A stretch of DNA of 23,178 nt from Pleionea sp041589565. Its GTDB lineage: Bacteria > Pseudomonadota > Gammaproteobacteria > Enterobacterales > Kangiellaceae. The stretch is from positions 1 through 23,178 of the forward strand of contig JBFHVL010000024.1 in the NCBI GenBank assembly GCA_041589565.1, given 5' to 3'. How positions within the stretch are numbered: the stretch's first letter is position 1; the number at the start of each line of letters is the position of its first letter. Below are positions 16,126 through 21,985 of the stretch, piece by piece. Position numbers and translations under genes: made by a program. The notes beneath the pieces were generated by a model, which saw only the letters and a list, made by a program, of their open reading frames with translations, made no database searches and had not been told where the DNA came from.

Positions 16126-17190
16126 TTAAGATTCCAGAGACAGGTAACAGGTGACTTCTTCACGATCATGGTACAACTGTTTAACTCTTAATTGATAGGG
16201 TTGCCCTTCCAGAATGTCGGCAATGATCTCACTGCAAATCATCACTTCCTGATAACGCTTTTTCATCGGCAGTTTTAAATTAAAAATGGCCCGCTCCGCT
16301 GCGCCATCGGCTATCCAGCGCGCCATCAACTCAGCAATTCGCGATGGCTTTTCAATCATGTCGCACACCAGCCAGTTCACTTTGAAGGGTGGTCGATAAC
16401 GAAATCCATCGGCCTTGATATGCTCCACTTGTCCGGTAGCCATCAGCGCCGCCTCCATCTCACCATTATCAATGGCAATCACCTGCAAATCACGACGAGT
16501 TAACTGATAAGTCCAACCTCCGGGACAGGCTCCCAAATCCACCGCAGTTTTGCCAACGCCAAATAAACGCTGCTGCTGTTGGCAACTGAGAAAAAATAAA
16601 ATCGCTTCATCGAGTTTTAAGGTCGAACGGCTGGGCGCCTGAGCGGGCATCTTCAAATGAGCCACGCCACCACGCCAACGCGCCTGTTGTGCTTTGTGGC
16701 TAATTCCTAGAAACGCGCAGGTTCCAGTAATAAAGAGTAGGTTGAAAAACCAGTCCGACTCAGCCTGCACCAGGTCGACTTTGCTTAATGCCTGTTTGAT
16801 CGGACTACATATTTTCTTGCCGAGGCGCGCCAGCGATTTGCCTTCATTGGTGTCAGCCTGCAGCGCATGCACTTCGGCAATCGCGGGTCCGCCCTGGAAG
16901 GCCTCCATGATCCCGGCAACACGATCATCAGGATCGAGCGAATCAATTAAAGGAAGAGATAAAAACAGATCACGAACAAAAATCAGTTCATCTGGATGGA
17001 GTTGGGCATAGAGTAGCTTGGCGGATTCGGGATCATACAGGTGAAACTCAAGATAACCTTGCCCACTTTTTAATTTGAGGTAACCATAACATCCAAGCAC
17101 TTCTGCCTGTTGCTGTAACTCCTGTCCAGCATCCGACTCAAAACCGGGCCGACACAAGGCTAGCAATACTGAAGGTTGGAAATCGGTCAA
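16126..17190 (-). CDS. rlmM: 23S rRNA (cytidine-2498-2'-O)-methyltransferase
   Basis: A 354-residue SAM-dependent enzyme similar over its length to E. coli RlmM/YgdE (366), which 2'-O-methylates C2498 in the peptidyl transferase region of 23S rRNA. The N-terminus carries the family's LLALCRPGFESDAGQEL, followed by a THUMP-like RNA-binding part. The Rossmann-like domain shows 'MPAQAPSRSTLKLDEA', the SAM loop DLGACPGGWTYQL (218-230), VCDMIEKP (Asp277) and FNLKLPMKKRY (Lys306), in line with a K-D-K type 2'-O-methyltransferase site. The start is read as TTG, 5 bases after the DUF1820 stop; no ATG or GTG occurs before the conserved region, and the ribosome site is weak (GGA about 10 bases upstream). 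Confidence 0.94.
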   Translation of the reverse strand: MTDFQPSVLLALCRPGFESDAGQELQQQAEVLGCYGYLKLKSGQGYLEFHLYDPESAKLLYAQLHPDELIFVRDLFLSLPLIDSLDPDDRVAGIMEAFQGGPAIAEVHALQADTNEGKSLARLGKKICSPIKQALSKVDLVQAESDWFFNLLFITGTCAFLGISHKAQQARWRGGVAHLKMPAQAPSRSTLKLDEAILFFLSCQQQQRLFGVGKTAVDLGACPGGWTYQLTRRDLQVIAIDNGEMEAALMATGQVEHIKADGFRYRPPFKVNWLVCDMIEKPSRIAELMARWIADGAAERAIFNLKLPMKKRYQEVMICSEIIADILEGQPYQLRVKQLYHDREEVTCYLSLES

Positions 17191-17195
17191 CGCGC

Positions 17196-17528
17196 TCAGT
17201 CCACTTTGCCGGGTTTTGGCGCAGGCATCGGAAAGTTGGTGACCACACTACCACCTTTTACTTCAGTAATTTTCGAAACGCCCTGCTTGGTCACTTCATC
17301 AATACGGATCACCGCGTGCATCGGGATGTAGCTTCGCTTTACGCCTTCAAATTCAGCTTTAAGTTTTTCTTCGCTGGGATCGACAACCACTTGCGAACGC
17401 TCTCCAAACATCAGCTGCTCAACTTCAATAAAGCCATAGAGTCCACTGCTATGAACCTTGCGTGCATAGATTTCATAAGTTTGGCCTTGATTTACAAACA
17501 GCACCTTGTAAACCGGTTGATTCGTCAC
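17196..17528 (-). CDS. DUF1820 family protein
   Basis: A 110-residue protein of unknown function with the complete DUF1820 pattern: VYKVLFVNQGQTYEIYARKV, LYGFIEVEQLMFGERSQVVV and EGVKRSYIPMHAVIRIDEV. It is soluble with no signal peptide and ends in a Pro-rich tail. A TTG at 17534 is in frame, but the GTG at 17526-17528 is preferred since AAGAGG lies 8 bases before it, against only 2 for the TTG. It heads an operon with rlmM and queF, two RNA-modification genes; a role connected to RNA or ribosomes is a guess from context. A possible -10 (TAAAAT at 17569-17574, - strand) is upstream, with a poor -35. Confidence 0.87.
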   Translation of the reverse strand: MTNQPVYKVLFVNQGQTYEIYARKVHSSGLYGFIEVEQLMFGERSQVVVDPSEEKLKAEFEGVKRSYIPMHAVIRIDEVTKQGVSKITEVKGGSVVTNFPMPAPKPGKVD

Positions 17529-17638
17529 TTGCAAAGCCTCTTGATCGGGTTACTCCAATAAGGCGCGTATTTTATCGCAGGTGCGCGTAAATAACAGCTA
17601 ATGCCTCGACAAAGGTCGGTCAGCAGACACAAGTAAGT

Positions 17639-17644
17639 TATAAT
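17639..17644 (+). promoter_or_regulatory. Perfect -10 box of the small methyltransferase gene
   Basis: TATAAT is a full consensus -10, 32 bases before the ATG at 17676. No good -35 is found at 16-18 bases, and there is no TG extension, so it may need an activator. It lies in the divergent gap shared with the DUF1820-rlmM-queF operon. Confidence 0.45.
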
Positions 17645-17675
17645 GCGGCCAGACCAACACAAACCTGTAAACATT

Positions 17676-18272
17676 ATGACTCCGGCAAAACTTCCAATTA
17701 CCGAAAAACTGCGTGAACCCTTAACCTTTAATACCGAGTTGCGTGGCCACCCATTCAAGTTTCAATCTACCTGGGGTATTTTTTCGCCCCGTGAAGTCGA
17801 TGAAGGTAGCCGCCTGTTACTGGATTATATTGAAATTGAGCCCGATGCCGATTGCTTTGATCTTGGTTGTGGTTACGGAGTATTGGGAATTACTCTGGCC
17901 AAATTGGCTCCACAAGGACAGACCATTATGGCCGACAAAGACTTTGTCGCCGTCGATTACGCCAATAAAAATGCCGAGCTGAATCGTGTCGGCAATGCCA
18001 AAGCCATTCTAAGCAACGGTTTGGAGCAGCTAACTAATGAAAAGTTCGACGTTATCGTCTCCAATATTCCGGCAAAAGTCGGGAACGAAATGCTATCGCT
18101 GTTTTTATACGATGCGTTGGAACATCTAAAACCGGGTGGCCGTTTTTATGTCGTTACCATCAATGGGCTACGTCAATTTATGAAGCGAAACTTTAATGAA
18201 GTCTTCGGCAACTACACCAAACACAAACAGGGTAAAAACTACACCGTAGCCAGTGCGCAAAAAGTGTCATAA
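17676..18272 (+). CDS. Small class I SAM-dependent methyltransferase (MTS/RsmC-like)
   Basis: A 198-residue methyltransferase resembling the catalytic half of RsmC-type 16S rRNA guanine-N2 methyltransferases. It has 'WGIFSPREVDEGSRLLLDY' (33-51), SAM motif I DLGCGYGVLG (62-71), an acidic strand end MADKD, and the late LKPGGRFYVV strand. The catalytic tetrapeptide that is NPPF/NPPY in N-methyltransferases is NIPA here (SNIPAKVG, 130-133). It lacks the N-terminal duplicate domain of E. coli RsmC (343 residues). The ATG at 17643 is part of the -10 box, so the ATG at 17676 is chosen, although its ribosome site is poor. An rRNA or tRNA base is the likely substrate, but it cannot be named. Confidence 0.85.
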   Translation: MTPAKLPITEKLREPLTFNTELRGHPFKFQSTWGIFSPREVDEGSRLLLDYIEIEPDADCFDLGCGYGVLGITLAKLAPQGQTIMADKDFVAVDYANKNAELNRVGNAKAILSNGLEQLTNEKFDVIVSNIPAKVGNEMLSLFLYDALEHLKPGGRFYVVTINGLRQFMKRNFNEVFGNYTKHKQGKNYTVASAQKVS

Positions 18273-18311
18273 TTGAGCAAGGACGCACCGTCATTGAGCT
18301 GTAATAATGTT

Positions 18312-18328
18312 TCCACAGAAGCTGTGGA
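18312..18328 (+). terminator. Stem-loop downstream of the methyltransferase gene
   Basis: TCCACAG (18312-18318) and CTGTGGA (18322-18328) form a 7-bp stem with a 3-base loop, 40 bases after the stop. A T6 run comes 17 bases later (18345-18350), too far for a classical intrinsic terminator. The right arm is also most of a DnaA box, so the dyad may be a protein site. Confidence 0.35.
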
Positions 18329-18331
18329 TAA
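18323..18331 (-). promoter_or_regulatory. DnaA box, perfect consensus
   Basis: The - strand reads TTATCCACA, the strong DnaA box of E. coli oriC R1/R4. The next bases (CTGTGGGGA, 18332-18340) give a weaker related sequence in the same orientation. Its use by DnaA here is inferred from sequence only. Confidence 0.5.
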
Positions 18332-18522
18332 CTGTGGGGAAAAGTTTTTTAAAAAGCGCTTCAGCCCTATTAAAATCGAGAGCAAACTCAAATTGAGCAT
18401 TTTTTAACCAAATTAATATTTCCTATATTTTTCAATGAGTTACGCATTAAGAAAAGAGAGATTAAGAATTGCACACATTGTTTGTTTGTTGTGCAGAGCG
18501 AAAAAAATAACTGAAAATTTTC

Positions 18523-18531
18523 TGTGGATTA
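18523..18531 (-). promoter_or_regulatory. DnaA box with one mismatch
   Basis: The - strand reads TAATCCACA, one base from TTATCCACA. It has the same orientation as the perfect box and lies exactly 200 bases from it, next to an AT-rich tract. Confidence 0.35.
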
Positions 18532-18580
18532 CTATTGACTTTAGGCTTTCATCTCGTCCCTGAGCACGCTTTCATCGAAT

Positions 18581-18691
18581 TGTTATATTCAAAAAATAGA
18601 CATCTCGCGACTAGCCAATTACCAAGCTGAAAGTGAACACTAACTGAGACGCAGGTGCAACATTAACTTGAGACCTAGGTCACAAGTTTTT
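18581..18691 (+). ncRNA. Candidate small RNA with own promoter and terminator
   Basis: TGTTATATT (18581-18589) fits an extended -10 promoter (TGn plus TATATT). Transcription would start near 18596. A dyad at 18665-18688 (AACTTG, A, GAC-CTAG-GTC, A, CAAGTT: 11 of 12 positions pair) is followed directly by T residues to 18691, a plausible intrinsic terminator. The product would be about 95 nt. No -35 of note and no ORF of interest are seen. The hairpin could instead end read-through from the methyltransferase gene, so this is tentative. Confidence 0.35.
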
Positions 18692-18729
18692 CGCGCTAGC
18701 AAATCCGCAAATCCGAGCGTTATTTGCTG

Positions 18730-19956
18730 TTACGCAAAAAACCAATAGGCAATAAAAATGGCCGAAACGATTCCTGCGACATCGGCCGCTAACCCACAAC
18801 CAATGGCATGACGCAGTCGCTTAACATTAACCGCACCAAAATACACCGCCAGGACATAAAAGGTGGTCTCGGTGCTCCCCTGAAAAGTTGCTGCCAGTCG
18901 TGCAGCGAAAGAATCCACGCCATGAGTGTTCATAGTTTCCAGCATCATGGCTCGCGCTCCTGAACCGGAAAAGGGATTCATCAATCCCGTTGGCAATGCA
19001 TCAACAAATCGCGTATCGCCGCCAAACAGATTAACCATGGAAGCGACTACCGACAGGACAGCATCAAAAACACCACTGCTGCGAAGCAATCCAATAGCCA
19101 CTAGCATAGCCACCAGATAGGGCATGATCTTTATAGCAACACCAAATCCTTCTTTTGCCCCTTCAACAAAACATTCATACACAGGCACATTGCGCCACCA
19201 GGCAGCCGCAACAAAAGCAGCAATGGCGAACAGCAAAGTTCCATTGCCCACAGCAGCCGAATTTGCCGCCATTTGCTCTGCCGGCATTTGACTGAATACG
19301 CCAACAGTAAAAGCAATAATAGCTGCCGCCGATAACAGATAAGCGCCTACCACCCAGTTCCAGAGATTAATTTTTTGCACCAACGCCACAACCAATAGAC
19401 CGAACAGGGTGGAAGCCGAGGTCGCCAGTAAGATGGGAACAAAAACATCAGCAGGATATGCCGCCCCCTGCTGCGCGCGATACATCAAAATCGTGACGGG
19501 AAACAAAGTAACCGAAGATGTGTTTAAAACCAGAAACAGGATTTGGGCATTACTGGCACTCTGTTTTTCTGAGTTAAGCTCCTGCAGGCTTTCCATCGCT
19601 TTTATCCCTGCCGGTGTCGCAGCGTTATCCAGTCCAAACACATTGGCGGCCATATTCATGGTGATGTGGCCGAATGCCGGGTGACCTTTCGGGACCTCGG
19701 GCATCAGTCTGGTAAAGAGAGGTTGAAATAACCGGGCGACCCTGGCAAGCACGCCTGACGCATCGGCCAGTTTCAAAATTCCCATCCAGAAGCACAAAAG
19801 TCCAACTAACCCCAAAGCAATTTCAATGGACAGTTTGGCCATATCAAACACCGAGGTCATCATGACACTGAAGATGTCCACATGACCCAACCACAGCCAT
19901 TGCCACATGGCCGCAGCAAACGACACCAGAATAAAACTGCCCCAGACTTTGTTCAT
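18730..19956 (-). CDS. SpmA-SpmB fusion, nucleoside-recognition (Gate) domain membrane protein
   Basis: A 408-residue inner-membrane protein in which the two Bacillus spore-maturation proteins are joined. The SpmA-like half (about 1-195) has TM segments at roughly 8-25, 42-60 and 138-160, and the block HITMNMAANVFGLDNAATPAG. The SpmB-like half (about 245-408) has TM segments and 'MNPFSGSGARAMMLETM' followed by FQGSTETTFYVLAVYFGAV. Both halves carry the Gate/nucleoside-recognition domain found in transport-like proteins. This organism type does not sporulate, so a transport role is more likely, but the substrate is unknown. The ATG has only a weak AAAGAA upstream. A good promoter lies at 19994-20022, divergent from the phosphodiesterase gene. 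Confidence 0.9.
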   Translation of the reverse strand: MNKVWGSFILVSFAAAMWQWLWLGHVDIFSVMMTSVFDMAKLSIEIALGLVGLLCFWMGILKLADASGVLARVARLFQPLFTRLMPEVPKGHPAFGHITMNMAANVFGLDNAATPAGIKAMESLQELNSEKQSASNAQILFLVLNTSSVTLFPVTILMYRAQQGAAYPADVFVPILLATSASTLFGLLVVALVQKINLWNWVVGAYLLSAAAIIAFTVGVFSQMPAEQMAANSAAVGNGTLLFAIAAFVAAAWWRNVPVYECFVEGAKEGFGVAIKIMPYLVAMLVAIGLLRSSGVFDAVLSVVASMVNLFGGDTRFVDALPTGLMNPFSGSGARAMMLETMNTHGVDSFAARLAATFQGSTETTFYVLAVYFGAVNVKRLRHAIGCGLAADVAGIVSAIFIAYWFFA

Positions 19957-19993
19957 GTTGTTCTTTGTGGCTTATTCAATTGAACCGACGTCC

Positions 19994-20022
19994 AGTATAA
20001 CGATTCGCGCGGTGACTGTAAG
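19994..20022 (-). promoter_or_regulatory. Sigma70-type promoter of the SpmA-SpmB fusion gene
   Basis: CTTACA (20017-20022) and TATACT (19994-19999) on the - strand are 17 bases apart, matching 4/6 and 5/6 of consensus. The leader would be about 30 bases. Confidence 0.6.
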
Positions 20023-20049
20023 GTATGGTTCCAACTTTGATCTGAATGA

Positions 20050-20077
20050 TTGCGCTTTGCTATCACACGGATACAAT
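20050..20077 (+). promoter_or_regulatory. Sigma70-type promoter of the glycerophosphodiesterase gene
   Basis: TTGCGC (20050-20055) and TACAAT (20072-20077) are 16 bases apart, matching 4/6 and 5/6. Transcription would start near 20084, about 24 bases before the ATG. It is back-to-back with the SpmA-SpmB promoter, with about 27 bases between the -35 boxes. Confidence 0.55.
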
Positions 20078-20107
20078 AACTCACTTCCATAACAACTGTG
20101 TCGGCCT

Positions 20108-20905
20108 ATGGCTCTTAAATACCATTTCACTGATTTTCCCAAAATCATTGCACACCGAGGTTTTAGCGCCGAAGCCCCGGAAAATACCCTGGCCGCATTT
20201 CGGCTTGCCGCAGAGCGCGGATTAACCTGGGTTGAAACCGATGTTCGTTTAAGCAAAGACGGCGTGCCCATGGTGTTTCACGACGCTACCTTGCAGCGAA
20301 CCACCAAGCGTAAGGGGCGCTTTAATCGCTTTACCGCTGAAGAGTTGCAACAACTGGATGCAGGAAGCTGGTTTTCTCCCGAGTTTAGTCATGAAATCAT
20401 ACCGACCTTAAATCAACTAATGGAGCTTGCTCTGGAGTTACGCCTTGGAATAAATATTGAGATAAAACCGAATCTGGGTGAAGAAGAACTCACGGTTGAA
20501 AAAATCAATGAACTTTATCAACAGCGTACTGCTAATCCTTCCATTTTATTTTCCAGCTACTCCGTGCCAGCGCTAAAACAATGTCAGCAATTAATGCCCA
20601 ATCTACCGCGGGCACTGGTTGTGGATAATCTTGATCAGTTTAGCGCTGAAGAGGTGGTCGCGATTACCGAAGGGTTGGGCTGCACCTCATTACATATTCA
20701 TCATTCACTGATTTACTCACCCTTACTCGCACAGTGTTATTACTCGCCCTTTGATCTTATGTGCTTTACCGTGAATGAAAAGTCCATTGCTGATCGGTGT
20801 TGGGCTGCCGGTATTCACAGTATTTTTTCAGACAATGGCCTGATGACCAAGGAAGGACGCCTGACGCGATTCTTTAATCGCTTTAGACGTCCACGTCGAC
20901 ATTAG
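20108..20905 (+). CDS. ugpQ: Cytoplasmic glycerophosphodiester phosphodiesterase
   Basis: A 265-residue GDPD-family TIM barrel that hydrolyses glycerophosphodiesters to glycerol-3-phosphate and an alcohol. Metal and catalytic motifs are complete: IAHRGFSAEAPENT (His16, Arg17), VETDVRLSKDG (Glu43, Asp45), FHDATLQRTT (His58) and NIEIKP. No signal peptide, so it is the UgpQ type rather than periplasmic GlpQ. The barrel's end, 'TVNEKSIADRCWAAGIHSIFSDN', is typical. A short basic tail (RFFNRFRRPRRH) extends past the domain and may touch membrane or nucleic acid. No ugp transporter genes are nearby. The ribosome site is weak. It ends 4 bases from the stop of the convergent ltaE gene. Confidence 0.9.
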   Translation: MALKYHFTDFPKIIAHRGFSAEAPENTLAAFRLAAERGLTWVETDVRLSKDGVPMVFHDATLQRTTKRKGRFNRFTAEELQQLDAGSWFSPEFSHEIIPTLNQLMELALELRLGINIEIKPNLGEEELTVEKINELYQQRTANPSILFSSYSVPALKQCQQLMPNLPRALVVDNLDQFSAEEVVAITEGLGCTSLHIHHSLIYSPLLAQCYYSPFDLMCFTVNEKSIADRCWAAGIHSIFSDNGLMTKEGRLTRFFNRFRRPRRH

Positions 20906-20909
20906 TCAA

Positions 20910-21926
20910 TCAACTTTCGAAAACCGTTCGAAACAAATCGATCACCTGCTCTAAATCGTTATCGTCAATATCAAGATGAGTAACCAAACGTAGCTGATTG
21001 CCTCCGGGCAATACAATATGTCGTTTTTGCGCTTCCTCTTGCAGACGAGGAAGTTCCGATTCGGGCACTTCCACGAAGACCATATTCGTAATACCGCTTT
21101 TTTCATCAACTTTAAGTTTGGGTAGCGATTGCAAAACCTCAGTGAGTACTTCGGCCCGTCGATGATCCTCTGCCAAACGCTGGATATGGTTATCCAGAGC
21201 ATAAATTCCGGCGGCCGCTAACATACCCGCCTGACGCATACCGCCACCGAGTACTTTACGCCAGCGCTGCGCCTTTTTAATAAGCGCCTGACTGCCAACC
21301 AAAACAGAACCCGCAGGTGCACCTAATCCTTTCGACAAACAAATAGAAACCGAATCGAATACCGAAGTTAAGTCGGCCACACTGGCATTTTGCTTAACCA
21401 CAGCATTAAATAAACGCGCGCCATCAAGATGCAAACTTAACCCATGATCATCACACAACCTCCTCACCTGTTGAGGATAGTCCTGTGGCAGACATTGTCC
21501 GTGATGGGTATTTTCCAGACACACCAGCTTGGTGTTGGCGAAGTGAGGGTCGTTCGGTTTAATCGCTGCTTTGATCAAAGAAAGATCAATAACGCCGTTT
21601 TCACTAAAATTGAGAGGCTGCGGTTGAATACTTCCTAATATGGCAGCACCACCACCTTCATATTTATAAGTATGAGCATCCTGCCCAACGATATATTCAT
21701 CACCCCGTTCACAATGCGCCATCAATGCCAGCAGATTGGTTTGAGTTCCACTCGGTGCAAATAACGCAGCTTCTTTATTTAATAAATTCGCCAGCTTATC
21801 TTGCAAAGCATTGACTGTGGGATCTTCGCCATACACATCATCACCGAGGGGGGCATCCATCATCGCCTGTTTCATTTCAGGCGTTGGCAAAGTGACAGTA
21901 TCTGAACGTAAATCAATGCACTTCAT
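20910..21926 (-). CDS. ltaE: Low-specificity L-threonine aldolase
   Basis: A 338-residue PLP enzyme aligned with E. coli LtaE (333). It splits L-threonine and L-allo-threonine to glycine and acetaldehyde, and also acts on other beta-hydroxy amino acids. Visible are IDLRSDTVTLPTPEMKQAMM, GDDVYGEDPTVNALQ, the PLP-stacking His85 in GQDAHTYKYEGGGAA, the cofactor aspartate in LHLDGARLFNAV (Asp168), the Schiff-base Lys199 in CLSKGLGAPAGS, and RWRKVLGGGMRQAG. The ATG has GAGAG 4-5 bases upstream. It lies 59 bases after gabD on the same strand, so the two may share a transcript. Its 3' end contains a perfect 7-bp inverted repeat at 20915-20933. Confidence 0.95.
   Translation of the reverse strand: MKCIDLRSDTVTLPTPEMKQAMMDAPLGDDVYGEDPTVNALQDKLANLLNKEAALFAPSGTQTNLLALMAHCERGDEYIVGQDAHTYKYEGGGAAILGSIQPQPLNFSENGVIDLSLIKAAIKPNDPHFANTKLVCLENTHHGQCLPQDYPQQVRRLCDDHGLSLHLDGARLFNAVVKQNASVADLTSVFDSVSICLSKGLGAPAGSVLVGSQALIKKAQRWRKVLGGGMRQAGMLAAAGIYALDNHIQRLAEDHRRAEVLTEVLQSLPKLKVDEKSGITNMVFVEVPESELPRLQEEAQKRHIVLPGGNQLRLVTHLDIDDNDLEQVIDLFRTVFES
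20915..20933. repeat. 7-bp inverted repeat at the convergent ugpQ/ltaE ends
   Basis: TTTCGAA (20915-20921) and TTCGAAA (20927-20933) pair around AACCG, inside the last codons of ltaE and 9 bases beyond the ugpQ stop. It is the only stem-loop at this 4-base convergent junction. It has no T tail, so its role in ending ugpQ transcription is uncertain. Confidence 0.4.
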
Positions 21927-21939
21927 AAAGCTCTCTCTA

Positions 21940-21970
21940 TTAAATATTTAACCACAACGCAAAAACGTTG
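21940..21970. repeat. Inverted repeats in the gabD-ltaE gap
   Basis: CAACG (21955-21959) and CGTTG (21966-21970) pair around a 6-base A-rich loop, 15 bases after the gabD stop. On the - strand the 12-bp palindrome TTAAATATTTAA (21940-21951) follows shortly. The hairpin is small and not followed by a T run, so gabD-ltaE read-through is likely. I see no clear separate ltaE promoter. Confidence 0.35.
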
Positions 21971-21985
21971 AAGAACAACTGGCGA

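Larger units (their letters stand above)
18273..18729. other. 457-base AT-rich gene-free region with DnaA boxes
   Basis: This gap lies between the convergent ends of the small methyltransferase and the SpmA-SpmB fusion gene. No credible protein gene is present. It holds a hairpin with an overlapping DnaA box (18312-18331), a strongly AT-rich stretch (about 18395-18600), a second DnaA-like box (18523-18531), an extended -10 promoter (18581-18589), a near-perfect 24-bp dyad followed by T5 (18665-18691), and a tandem 8-base repeat AAATCCGC/AAATCCGA (18701-18716). It lacks GATC sites. Convergent genes rarely need so long a gap, which suggests regulatory or RNA content. Confidence 0.6.

Noticed and set aside
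17643..17675. Upstream ATG of the small methyltransferase
   Set aside because: This ATG lies within the TATAAT box and could not be on the transcript from that promoter.
18701..18716. Tandem 8-base repeat AAATCCGC/AAATCCGA as a possible iteron or CRISPR start
   Set aside because: Only two units, no spacers and no nearby Rep or Cas gene.
18273..18729. Main chromosomal origin of replication
   Set aside because: Only one perfect and one near-perfect DnaA box, no GATC cluster, and none of the genes that usually flank oriC are nearby.
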